Below are positions 17,085 to 24,681 of a stretch of DNA of 64,000 bases, one piece after another. Position numbers and translations under genes: made by a program. Source of the DNA: UBA2112 sp964488555 (lineage in GTDB: Bacteria > Patescibacteriota > Saccharimonadia > Saccharimonadales > Saccharimonadaceae). A model generated the notes under the pieces. It was not told the origin of the DNA. It worked only from the letters and a program-made list of their open reading frames with translations, and made no database searches. Position 1 is the stretch's first letter. Each line of letters opens with the position of its first letter. Location of the stretch: assembly GCA_964488555.1 (NCBI GenBank), contig CAZAUF010000003.1:62001-126000 (forward strand), written 5' to 3'.

Positions 17085-17983
17085 ACTGCTCCCACCTTTT
17101 CTCGAGGACGGCAGTCTGCGGTGTGGTAGAGCAGGTCTGGATTTTGTTTGCAGTTCAAGCAGATCAGTACCAAGTCGTTACATTCCGCGCGGGCACAGTT
17201 TTCGAAATTGTTCGTGGGACCAGCACAGTGTGTACACTCGCCAATTGTCTTGGCATGGTCAGAAAAATCAATGGTCATACGATTATCAAACACGCGCAGG
17301 CTGCCTTCCCAGAGCCCATCGTCGCCAAATGCTTCGCCGTATTTCACGATACCACCATCGATTTGATAGACTTCTTTGAAACCGCGTTTTTTCATCATGG
17401 CGGATATGACCTCACAGCGGATGCCGCCGGTGCAGTACGTAATGACTTTTTTGTCTTTGATGTCGTCGTATTTGTCGCTTTCGAGCTCCTTGATAAAATC
17501 GCGCGAGGTGTTGGTATTTGGCACGATAGCGTCTTTGAATTTGCCGATTTTGGCCTCGTGCGCGTTGCGGCCGTCAAAAAACACCACGTCGTCGCCATAC
17601 TTTTCGATCATTTCATGGACTTGCTTTGGTTTGAGATGTTTACCGCCGCCAATCACACCGTTTTCATCAACGTCATACTCCTCGTCGCTTGCCTGAAACC
17701 CGACCAACTCGCGTCGATGCTTGACGCTCATGCGCGGAAAATCATCGCGGCTGCCATCGGACCATTTGAACACGATACCTTTAAACCCAGGATACTGCTT
17801 GGTGGCTTTGATGTATTTTTTGAGATCATCCATCTCACCGCCAACCGTGCCGTTGAGTCCGTGCCGACTCACCAATATGCGCCCACGAAGATTCAGGCTA
17901 TCACACAATGTTTTTTGCCACAGTTTTACAGCTTCCGGGTCTTTGATCGGCGTAAATTTGTAGTAGAGTAGAATCTTTTGCAT
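17081..17983 (-). CDS. trhO: tRNA uridine(34) 5-hydroxylase TrhO (rhodanese domain)
   Basis: The 300-residue protein has the YceA/TrhO layout: N-terminal ferredoxin-like domain (LLYYKFTPI..., RILVSRHGLNGTVGG), rhodanese domain with the active-site loop YCTGGIRCE, and a C-terminal Cys cluster (GECTHC, LICLNCKQN) that may bind zinc. TrhO makes 5-hydroxyuridine at tRNA position 34. TATAAT with an upstream TG ends 8 bases before the ATG (leaderless type). It leads an operon with the PPOX gene. Confidence 0.93.
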   Translation of the reverse strand: MQKILLYYKFTPIKDPEAVKLWQKTLCDSLNLRGRILVSRHGLNGTVGGEMDDLKKYIKATKQYPGFKGIVFKWSDGSRDDFPRMSVKHRRELVGFQASDEEYDVDENGVIGGGKHLKPKQVHEMIEKYGDDVVFFDGRNAHEAKIGKFKDAIVPNTNTSRDFIKELESDKYDDIKDKKVITYCTGGIRCEVISAMMKKRGFKEVYQIDGGIVKYGEAFGDDGLWEGSLRVFDNRMTIDFSDHAKTIGECTHCAGPTNNFENCARAECNDLVLICLNCKQNPDLLYHTADCRPREKVGAV

Positions 17984-18040
17984 CAGTAAATATTATACCA
18001 TCTGGTGACAAGGGGGTTGACTCGTAGTATCATCAAGTGC

Positions 18041-18637
18041 ATGAACAGCCCGTCGGAACGGTTCCATATGCCGCACGAAGAGCGTCCGGAATACCAGGAC
18101 GCTGATCGCGAAGGGCTCGAAATCATCACTGATCTTATTGACGAATTGCTTGTCTCACACGAGCAGTCCTGTGCAGAACATGCTGCATCTTCGGTATCCA
18201 TGACCGCATATTTCTCGATCAAACGTACCTTCAATTTTCTAGATAGCGGCATGTCATCAGGCTGGATGTGGCCACTCACCGAAACAACCATCACATTAGC
18301 TTATTATCGCTATAAGAACCCGACTCATGAGTCATATTCAGTCGTCATCAACTCCAACATTCATCAGCAAGGTCAACAACCCGGTACGCTTCCTCCGCTT
18401 CAAACTAACTACCATATTGAATACTTCGGCAAAGATCGTGAAAGCAAACCGCAAACCAGAATGTCAGCCCTCAATTTGGATATTCTCGGAGAATCCAAGC
18501 AAACATGGGAAACTCGTGATATGACCAGCTATGACGCCGGACAACTATTCGACGAATTAGGCAAGGTATATGATCTCCATCAGCGACAAGCCGATGAGCA
18601 ACGTCGTCTGGACGGACTCTTCCCAGACATTGCATAA
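18041..18637 (+). CDS. Hypothetical protein, about 198 aa
   Basis: A soluble protein of unknown family, with an acidic N-terminal helix region and a central beta-rich part (ETTITLAYYRYKN, YHIEYFGKD) ending in a charged helix (DLHQRQADEQRRLD). The start is uncertain: an in-frame GTG exists at 18005, only 21 bases from the divergent trhO start, and neither start has a clear Shine-Dalgarno site; I prefer ATG 18041 because it leaves room for the promoters. Confidence 0.65.
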   Translation: MNSPSERFHMPHEERPEYQDADREGLEIITDLIDELLVSHEQSCAEHAASSVSMTAYFSIKRTFNFLDSGMSSGWMWPLTETTITLAYYRYKNPTHESYSVVINSNIHQQGQQPGTLPPLQTNYHIEYFGKDRESKPQTRMSALNLDILGESKQTWETRDMTSYDAGQLFDELGKVYDLHQRQADEQRRLDGLFPDIA

Positions 18638-18788
18638 AATCTTTTCAAATACGGTACTTCATGTCATACTAGATAGACTATGATTGCAGTCATGCAATCC
18701 TCTACGCGCACGACGTTTGCTGAATTCCCAGGATTCACAAACCTGTAGCGACATTTTTATTTTATACAACTAAATCGAAGGAGACTTT

Positions 18789-20537
18789 TTGAGCACGAAC
18801 AAACAGACGTTGCGCCTCTACTGGCGGCAGATCCGCAAACACAAAATCAGCTTTTTTATCATGCTGTTTAGCATTCCCGTCGGCGTGTTGTTGATTGACA
18901 CGCTGCTACCCTATTTCTTGAGTCAGGCAATCGGCGGTTTGGCCGAACATGATTCCGCCACGGTACAGACGAACCTCATACTAGGACTGATCGTTGGATT
19001 ACTCGGCGCAGTCATAAATTTTGTTGGGTTTCGAGCCATGTCTATCCATGAGGCTGACGTGATCGCCGACCTGCGAGAGAACACATTCAACGAACTCATC
19101 CACAAGGATCATGACTTTTTCTCCAATCAAAAAATCGGTGCCATGACCAGTCGCTACATAGACTTTGTCCGCAGCGAGATAACCATCCAAGACCTTGCCA
19201 TTATCAGAACCTTTGGCTTTCTGCTCTCTGTCGGTGGTGGCGTTATCATTCTCGCCACCCAATCCATCGCAGCGGCTGCTATAATTTTGGCTCTTATCAT
19301 TGGTCTATTGTTGCAAGTACGATGGAGTGCGAAAAAGCGTGCACCCTGGCGTCATGAGCGCAAAGAGCTCGTCAGCGAAATCCACGGTGCAGTCGCAGAC
19401 GCACTGACAAATAACGTCATCGTCAAGACCTTCGCTGCGGAAGACCGGGAAATATCACACTTACATAAACTCACGAATCGGTTTCGTAAAATTTATAAAA
19501 AAGATATCGGGTTCATTTCTGCTGAAGGTTCTGCTCGCGTGGCGATCATGGCCATCGTGCAAATTATCGCGATCAGCGTAGCGGCCTCCATGGTTGGTGG
19601 CGGTATGATTACCCTTGCGACCGCCATATTCATGCTCGCTTATCTGCAACGTATCGGATCGCAGCTCTTCGTACTTGGCGACATCATCAATGGCTACGAC
19701 CAGGCATTCCTGGACGCTGCACCCATGACAGAAATGCTCAATCACGCAGATGCCGTGACCGACAAACCGAACGCCAAAAAATTCAAGCTACGAGAGGCGA
19801 CGATCCTATTCGATGGCGTCAATTATAGTTATGCGGACGGCAAAGAAAACGTACTCAAAGACCTGAACTTATCAATTCCTGCCGGTCAAAAAGTTGGGCT
19901 CGTGGGTCATAGCGGGGCTGGCAAAACGACCATCACTCACCTTTTGCTACGTTTCGCAGATGTAAGCAGCGGATCGATTAAAATCAGCGGACAGGACATT
20001 CGTAATGTCACACAAACCAGCCTACGCGAACATATCGCTTATGTGCCCCAGGAACCGATGTTGTTTCACCGTTCGCTCCGCGACAATATCGCCTATGGCA
20101 AGCCAGATGCAACCGAAGCGGAAATCCGTCACGCCGCCATCCAGGCAAACGCCATCGAATTCATCGACCAGCTTCCACAAGGACTTGACACGACAGTCGG
20201 TGAGCGTGGCATCAAGCTATCCGGCGGCCAACGCCAACGTATTGCCATTGCGCGCGCAATCCTAAAAAATGCACCGATTCTCATACTCGACGAGGCAACC
20301 TCGGCACTAGACAGCGAGTCAGAAAAACTCATCCAGGCATCACTCGAAACACTCATGAAAGGCCGCACATCAATCGTCATCGCCCATCGTTTGAGTACTA
20401 TCGCAAAGCTGGATCGCATCGTCGTTTTAGAAAACGGCAGCATCATTGAAGACGGCTCGCACACCCAGTTATTAAAACGTCGCGGCACATATGCCAAACT
20501 TTGGAGGCATCAGTCCGGCGGTTTCATCGATGAATAG
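18789..20537 (+). CDS. ABC exporter, fused membrane and ATPase domains
   Basis: A 582-residue half-transporter of the MsbA/LmrA type: six transmembrane helices (about 20-310), then an ATPase domain with Walker A GHSGAGKTT, Q-loop YVPQEPMLF, signature LSGGQRQRIAIARA, Walker B LILDEATSAL and the H-loop IAHRLST. It should form a homodimer exporting lipids, peptides or drugs. The start is TTG at 18789: AAGGAG lies 6-7 bases upstream and no ATG fits better. The 150 bases before it hold a weak TATACA box and a doubtful 22-codon ORF at 18680. Confidence 0.93.
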   Translation: MSTNKQTLRLYWRQIRKHKISFFIMLFSIPVGVLLIDTLLPYFLSQAIGGLAEHDSATVQTNLILGLIVGLLGAVINFVGFRAMSIHEADVIADLRENTFNELIHKDHDFFSNQKIGAMTSRYIDFVRSEITIQDLAIIRTFGFLLSVGGGVIILATQSIAAAAIILALIIGLLLQVRWSAKKRAPWRHERKELVSEIHGAVADALTNNVIVKTFAAEDREISHLHKLTNRFRKIYKKDIGFISAEGSARVAIMAIVQIIAISVAASMVGGGMITLATAIFMLAYLQRIGSQLFVLGDIINGYDQAFLDAAPMTEMLNHADAVTDKPNAKKFKLREATILFDGVNYSYADGKENVLKDLNLSIPAGQKVGLVGHSGAGKTTITHLLLRFADVSSGSIKISGQDIRNVTQTSLREHIAYVPQEPMLFHRSLRDNIAYGKPDATEAEIRHAAIQANAIEFIDQLPQGLDTTVGERGIKLSGGQRQRIAIARAILKNAPILILDEATSALDSESEKLIQASLETLMKGRTSIVIAHRLSTIAKLDRIVVLENGSIIEDGSHTQLLKRRGTYAKLWRHQSGGFIDE

Positions 20538-20605
20538 TGCGGCACCACAAATGCTTCCGCTCCTCAAAGAACGCAATCCCCCTAAACATATAGTAAAATA
20601 GAGAT

Positions 20606-20728
20606 ATGACAAAGTCACCTGAAGGAACTGGATTTTTTGAACATCTCAAACCCGATGAAAAAACGCTCCGACATTTTGGCGTGCTGGCTCTTCTAGGTGT
20701 CGGCATCTACGCTGTCGCGGCAGCTTAA
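20606..20728 (+). CDS. Small membrane protein, 40 aa
   Basis: ATG 20606 opens a 40-codon ORF ending in TAA at 20728. The product has a polar half (TKSPEGTGFFEHLKPDEKT) and one hydrophobic segment at the C-terminus (GVLALLGVGIYAVAAA), so it would be tail-anchored. TAAAAT (20594-20599) is 6 bases upstream, the same leaderless arrangement as in known genes here. No family recognised. Confidence 0.5.
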   Translation: MTKSPEGTGFFEHLKPDEKTLRHFGVLALLGVGIYAVAAA

Positions 20729-20752
20729 GTAGGGTTGTTCTATCAGCCGCCC

Positions 20753-20782
20753 GCATCTAGTGAAGTCGACTTTACTAGATGC
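20753..20782 (+). terminator. 9-bp hairpin before the Nudix gene
   Basis: GCATCTAGT (20753-20761) pairs perfectly with ACTAGATGC (20774-20782). It has no T-tract. It may end transcription from the small membrane protein gene or act as a leader hairpin of the HTH-Nudix gene. Confidence 0.4.
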
Positions 20783-20835
20783 CTATGGTTGCCTTTGCTA
20801 GGCTGGGCTCATAGCATAAGGAGGAAAGTACAGAT

Positions 20836-21543
20836 ATGAGCTACGAGCCAACCATTCATGAAACCCAGACAGCGATTTTGCGCCACTTATTGTTTTCGCC
20901 GAGTGCCGGATTTGCTCGACTACAGAAGGACACTGGTCTTACAAGCGACCACTTCAATTTCCATATCAAAAAATTATTGGAACGTGGATACGTGGAAAAA
21001 AGCAAAAGCCAATACACGCTGACACCACGAGGCAAAGAATACGCCAACCGACTGGATACTGATGAAAACGAGATAGAACGTCAACCCAAAGTTTCTGTGG
21101 TGCTACTCGTCGAACGTCAACACGAAGGTCGTCGAGAATTTCTGTGTCAGCAGCGACTCAAGCAACCATACTATGGATTCTGGGGACGACTCGGCGGTAA
21201 AGTGCGCTGGGGAGAAAGCTTCGAAGAGGCCGCCGAACGTGAGCTCGTGGAAGAAACGGGTCTCACGGCGACATTTACGTACAAGATGATGTTCCGCAAA
21301 CGAGACTACAAAAAGGGCACCGATGACCTGCTCGAAGACAAAGTCTTTGTCGTCATGTACAGCGACAACGCTACAGGCGAACTGATCGTCGATTTCGAAG
21401 GAGGCCACAACGAGTGGCTTACACAGGAAGAATTTGTCGCCAAAGAAAAAACTTTCGAAAGCGCGCGACGATTCGTTGAGTTGGTTGACAACGGCACCAC
21501 TTACTATTCAGGGACCTATGAATACGACGACTCTGAATACTAA
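20836..21543 (+). CDS. Winged-helix / Nudix hydrolase fusion
   Basis: The 235-residue product has an N-terminal winged helix (about 8-75: ILRHLLFSPSAGFARLQKDTG, HIKKLLERGYVEKS) followed by a Nudix domain (about 85-225) with a complete Nudix box, GGKVRWGESFEEAAEREL followed by VEETGL. The DNA-binding half suggests a regulator that senses a nucleotide ligand, as in NrtR-type proteins, although there the order is Nudix first; alternatively it hydrolyses oxidised nucleotides. TAAGGAGG precedes the ATG at a good distance. The next promoter starts 4 bases after the stop. Confidence 0.85.
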   Translation: MSYEPTIHETQTAILRHLLFSPSAGFARLQKDTGLTSDHFNFHIKKLLERGYVEKSKSQYTLTPRGKEYANRLDTDENEIERQPKVSVVLLVERQHEGRREFLCQQRLKQPYYGFWGRLGGKVRWGESFEEAAERELVEETGLTATFTYKMMFRKRDYKKGTDDLLEDKVFVVMYSDNATGELIVDFEGGHNEWLTQEEFVAKEKTFESARRFVELVDNGTTYYSGTYEYDDSEY

Positions 21544-21546
21544 ATG

Positions 21547-21575
21547 TTGCATTCATAACCAGTTTGTGGTATAAT
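21547..21575 (+). promoter_or_regulatory. Sigma70-type promoter
   Basis: TTGCAT (21547-21552), 17-base spacer, TATAAT (21570-21575) with upstream TG. It gives a leader of about 85 bases to the gene at 21666; the leader has a GCGTC-CCAT-GACGC hairpin. Confidence 0.8.
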
Positions 21576-21665
21576 GCGGGCATACTGATATAGTGCGTCC
21601 CATGACGCGACTGGCTGGTCAACAGTCAGGGAGTGGTACATTACGATTACGAGGGAAGGTCTGAC

Positions 21666-22190
21666 GTGACTGTTTACGGAAGCAAAGAAGTGGTCACCAG
21701 GCAGGATCGACGCCGCAACGCGCGGATGAAGGAGACGATTGACGTCGCGGCGAAACGCGACAAAACCCGCCTCAAGATGGTGCGTAGCCATCTGCAGGAA
21801 CAAGGCATCGAATTCACTGAGGAGATGTTCACACGGAAGGCATTCATCGAAGCACTCGACTGGAAGCACCGAAAGCGTTCGCCATCGAAAGCCGACATGA
21901 AGCTAGCCAGCGAGCTGCAGAACGCAACTCAGTGGTATATCAAACTCTCACGTACGGTCGCCCGCTACATCTCCAGGGAGCGCAACGGTTTCATCTGGGG
22001 AGATTCGCTCGAGGATCTCTACGAAGAAATCGCTGCCGCTCCATACATCCTGGAGCAGGAGCCAACGGTTACCACGGAGGACATCAGGTTCGCCGTTGAC
22101 ATCGCGGTGAGTAAAAAGAGGTTGCGTCGTCAGGAAGCCGTAGGCACAGACACATCCACGCGTACGTGCATCGATACTTACGCCGCCTAA
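21666..22190 (+). CDS. Hypothetical high-GC protein, 174 aa
   Basis: The start is taken as GTG 21666, because AGGGAAGG lies 6 bases upstream; a GTG at 21633 lacks this. The product is basic and helical, with an Arg/Lys-rich N-terminus (TRQDRRRNARMKET) and no membrane segment or known domain. GC-ending codons are more frequent than in neighbouring housekeeping genes. A long hairpin follows the stop. A nucleic-acid-binding role is possible from the charge alone but not shown. Confidence 0.62.
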   Translation: MTVYGSKEVVTRQDRRRNARMKETIDVAAKRDKTRLKMVRSHLQEQGIEFTEEMFTRKAFIEALDWKHRKRSPSKADMKLASELQNATQWYIKLSRTVARYISRERNGFIWGDSLEDLYEEIAAAPYILEQEPTVTTEDIRFAVDIAVSKKRLRRQEAVGTDTSTRTCIDTYAA

Positions 22191-22203
22191 CCCTCACAGC
22201 CAA

Positions 22204-22254
22204 GGACCCGGTCTCGCGGATACACGACAACTTGTCGTCCGCGATACCGGGTCC
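22204..22254 (+). terminator. Long interrupted hairpin terminator
   Basis: GGACCCGGT (22204-22212) pairs with ACCGGGTCC (22246-22254); inside, CGCGGA/TCCGCG and CGACAA/TTGTCG continue the stem almost without a break. GTTATCGTTTTT follows. It ends the gene at 21666. Confidence 0.75.
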
Positions 22255-22271
22255 GTTATCGTTTTTGGAAT

Positions 22272-22300
22272 TTGCAAATAGCATAACTTTAGTATATGAT
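22272..22300 (+). promoter_or_regulatory. Sigma70-type promoter
   Basis: TTGCAA (22272-22277), 17-base spacer, TATGAT (22295-22300). Drives the gene at 22360 with a leader of about 55 bases. Confidence 0.72.
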
Positions 22301-22359
22301 GGCTTTATCGTAGAATACCTCTGCGAGCACATCACAACCAAGTCAGGAGAGTGACAACG

Positions 22360-22815
22360 TTGTCCAACGCCTCATCAGCATCTGATTCCACCCATTTCGA
22401 GAGCGAACTGGTCAGACGAGAGATCATCAACCGAATCCTGTACCTTAACCAGGGTCTCGGTCGAGGTCTCAATCACGACATTCGAGATGTCGGACCCAAC
22501 CTGGATGACCTCATCCAGTATGTCCTTTTCAAGGACAAGAAGTACCAACAGCTGGAAAAGAAGGGGCAACGTTCATTTAGGTACGCACAGGAGGCCGCCC
22601 ACCGACGCCGTACCATCACGTTGATCGTCCAAGACCTTCATGCCGATGGAGAAATCTTTTATCTCTGCGGTATCTGGACGCTCAAGGTATCGACGACCGA
22701 CGACCATCGAAAGGCCGGACGTCGCTCAAAGCGAAACGTGAAGAACGACCAGCGACCATACCATGGCCGTCCCGGACGGGATCGCCGACGGCTGCCACAA
22801 TTTGCCGCTGCCTGA
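22360..22815 (+). CDS. Hypothetical high-GC basic protein, 151 aa
   Basis: The start is taken as TTG 22360, 9-10 bases after AGGAG; the in-frame GTG at 22351 touches the Shine-Dalgarno site. The N-terminal two thirds look helical (VRREIINRILYLNQGLGRGL, SFRYAQEAAHRRRTI), and the last 35 residues are strongly basic (RKAGRRSKRNVKND, GRDRRRL). No known family. It shares promoter type, base composition and terminal hairpin style with the gene at 21666, so the two may have arrived together. RNA or DNA binding is only a guess from charge. Confidence 0.58.
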   Translation: MSNASSASDSTHFESELVRREIINRILYLNQGLGRGLNHDIRDVGPNLDDLIQYVLFKDKKYQQLEKKGQRSFRYAQEAAHRRRTITLIVQDLHADGEIFYLCGIWTLKVSTTDDHRKAGRRSKRNVKNDQRPYHGRPGRDRRRLPQFAAA

Positions 22816-22864
22816 CTTAACCCCCGATGTGACCAGCCTACCCGGCGGGTCACATCGGGTTAAG
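22816..22864 (+). terminator. Hairpin starting at the stop codon of the 22360 gene
   Basis: CTTAACCC plus CGATGTGACC (from 22816) pairs with GGTCACATCGGGTTAAG (to 22864) apart from one bulged C. There is no T-tract of its own, but the next terminator lies 10 bases beyond. Confidence 0.65.
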
Positions 22865-22873
22865 CCGATTACT

Positions 22874-22900
22874 AAAATCCGCCGAAATTCGGCGGATTTT
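22874..22900. terminator. Bidirectional terminator
   Basis: AAAATCCGCCGAA and its 13-base complement with A- and T-tracts at the two sides. It can stop transcripts from the 22360 gene and, on the minus strand, read-through from rplY across the structured element at 22945-23114. Confidence 0.8.
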
Positions 22901-22944
22901 CTATTTCTTGAGACCCCTAGGATTTGTGCTGTTGGATGCAGTAC

Positions 22945-23114
22945 ATAGAACCGACACACTTGGATGTAGCACAAGGCACCGATGAAGCACGGAACGAGCC
23001 GTATAAAAATACGGCGAATGAGTACTGAAATCAGTAACGCAGTGATACGCCAAGAGTACCGGCAGAGTTGCTGGCTCTGCCAGCAACCAGGCCGGTACGG
23101 TGTGTCGGTTCTAT
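22945..23114. ncRNA. Structured element closed by a 15-bp helix (unassigned RNA or rplY 3' UTR)
   Basis: ATAGAACCGACACAC (22945-22959) pairs exactly with 23100-23114. Inside, several helices can form: CCGTAT/ATACGG, TTACTGA/TCAGTA, GTACCGG/CCGGTAC and, within the last, TTGCTGGC/GCCAGCAA. Together they would make a multi-branched RNA of about 170 bases. The rplY stop codon (23111-23113) falls in the closing stem, and no good plus-strand promoter is seen, so it is most simply the 3' UTR of rplY on the minus strand, ended by 22874-22900. It has no coding capacity and no match to RNA families that I recognise. Confidence 0.5.
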
Positions 23115-23845
23115 TTGTTGGCGTCGACGTTCGACTGCTTCGGCTCATCCTGAGCCTTCCCACCAGGTTTCGTCTCTTCTTCCTGAGTATCTTGCGGCGT
23201 ATCTCCACCATTATCGGCATCGACAGCTTCCGCAGTTGCCTCTTCGGCGTCACCAGCGGCTGCTTCATTCTGTGCCTGCAGGGCACTTGGTTCGTATACG
23301 TTTGCGATGACCAGTTCGAGATCTTGTTCGATATCAGCATACGCCACACCTTCGGGCAGCTTTATGTCACCCAGTGTCAACTTGTCTTCAGTGGTCGTAA
23401 GATCGGCAATGGAAATCTCAAGTGCCTCCGGCAAGTCAGCAGGTTTTGCCTTGATTTCTACGTGCTCCAGTGCCTGTAGAACGACCAGCCCAGCCTTTTC
23501 CGCAGCACTTTCACCCATACCGAGCAGACGAATTGGAACTTCTGTCACGATTGCTTCGTTTTGCTTAATGGTATGGAATGCGACATGACGCACGTTGTGC
23601 TTCACTGGGTCGACGTCGATATTCTTGATAATAGCAAGCTTCTTCTTGCCGTCAATCACTAGATTAATCGGCGTATGTTTACCGGCATGACGTGCAACTT
23701 TTGTCGTCTCGACAGCACCGGACTGCGTGTTGATCGGGTCTGCCTTGCCGCCGTAGACCACGCTTGGTACCTGACCCTCGGCTCGAAGCTTTTTGACCTG
23801 TTTGCCTTGGGCGGTTCTCTCTGTAAGTGTCAATGATATATCCAT
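23111..23845 (-). CDS. rplY: 50S ribosomal protein L25 (Ctc form)
   Basis: The 244-residue product has the L25 5S-rRNA-binding domain (about 1-90; starts MDISLTLTER, with LRAEGQVPSVVYGG) and the TL5/CTC beta domain (about 95-180). A 60-residue acidic, Ala/Glu/Asp-rich tail, probably disordered, extends the family's usual end. I chose ATG 23845 because AGGAGG lies 6 bases upstream; longer readings have no family support. A TGCTATAAT extended -10 box lies at 23883-23888, giving a normal leader, unlike most housekeeping genes here. Confidence 0.95.
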   Translation of the reverse strand: MDISLTLTERTAQGKQVKKLRAEGQVPSVVYGGKADPINTQSGAVETTKVARHAGKHTPINLVIDGKKKLAIIKNIDVDPVKHNVRHVAFHTIKQNEAIVTEVPIRLLGMGESAAEKAGLVVLQALEHVEIKAKPADLPEALEISIADLTTTEDKLTLGDIKLPEGVAYADIEQDLELVIANVYEPSALQAQNEAAAGDAEEATAEAVDADNGGDTPQDTQEEETKPGGKAQDEPKQSNVDANK

Positions 23846-23967
23846 GAATCCTCCTGCAATACTGACTATTCCGTACCTCTTTATTATAGCATAAATGCGA
23901 TGCATCACGGTGGATTTACAGCAAAAACACACTTCAGTATGGATTGCAGTGCTACAATAGTGAAGAA

Positions 23968-24663
23968 ATGATTCCTGGCGTTGAATTAACCGATTTTATC
24001 GTCTGGGGCGGCGTCCTCGCCGTCGCACTCGTCGTGTTCGCGGAGTCCGGCCTACTCATCGGCTTTTTCCTGCCTGGGGATACACTGCTGTTTACAACCG
24101 GCTTTCTGGTAAGTTCCGGTCTGCTGGGCCCAAACGCAAATATCCACTTGATCGTGTGTATCCTCTTCTTAGCCGCTGTCGCAGGTGACAGTGTCGGATA
24201 CACCTTTGGTCGTCGTCTCGGACCAAGAATTTTCAGACGACCAAACTCACGGCTTTTCAAGCAAGAAAATATCCAACGAGCTGCGGCATTTTATGAGAAA
24301 CACGGTGGTAAAACTATTATCATCGCCCGGTTCGTACCCATCGTCCGCACCTTCGCGCCGATCGTCGCTGGCACAGCTCGTATGCGCTACCCTACGTTTT
24401 TGACATACAATATCATCGGCGCACTCCTTTGGGCAGTGGGTGTCACGTACCTGGGTTACTTCGCAGGTACATGGTTCCATAGTATCGGTATCGAAGTTGA
24501 CCAAGTACTCTTGCCGCTTGTCGCCCTGATTCTGCTCATCTCCCTCGCGCCAGGCATCGTACATTTACTTCGCAACAAAAAACAGCGCGATATGCTTCTC
24601 GCTCTATCCAAAAAGCAATTTGAACTGCTCTTACACTACAAAAAACGACGACGCGACAAATAA
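23968..24663 (+). CDS. DedA-family membrane protein
   Basis: A 231-residue protein with about five hydrophobic segments and the DedA pattern: FAESGLLIGFFLPGDTLLF (about 28-46), GDSVGYTFGRRLGPRIF and FVPIVRTFAPIVAGTARMRYPTF. DedA/SNARE-associated proteins are linked to lipid carrier (undecaprenyl phosphate) flipping. TACAAT (23953-23958) lies 9 bases before ATG 23968; an upstream TTG would overlap this box, which supports the shorter start. The C-terminus is very basic. It converges on uvrA. Confidence 0.92.
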   Translation: MIPGVELTDFIVWGGVLAVALVVFAESGLLIGFFLPGDTLLFTTGFLVSSGLLGPNANIHLIVCILFLAAVAGDSVGYTFGRRLGPRIFRRPNSRLFKQENIQRAAAFYEKHGGKTIIIARFVPIVRTFAPIVAGTARMRYPTFLTYNIIGALLWAVGVTYLGYFAGTWFHSIGIEVDQVLLPLVALILLISLAPGIVHLLRNKKQRDMLLALSKKQFELLLHYKKRRRDK

Positions 24664-24681
24664 AAATAGCGGCTATGCTTC

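Noticed and set aside
18680..18748. 22-codon ORF before the ABC exporter.
   Set aside because: It has no Shine-Dalgarno site, and the candidate -10 box is poor; there is no sign of selection that I can see.
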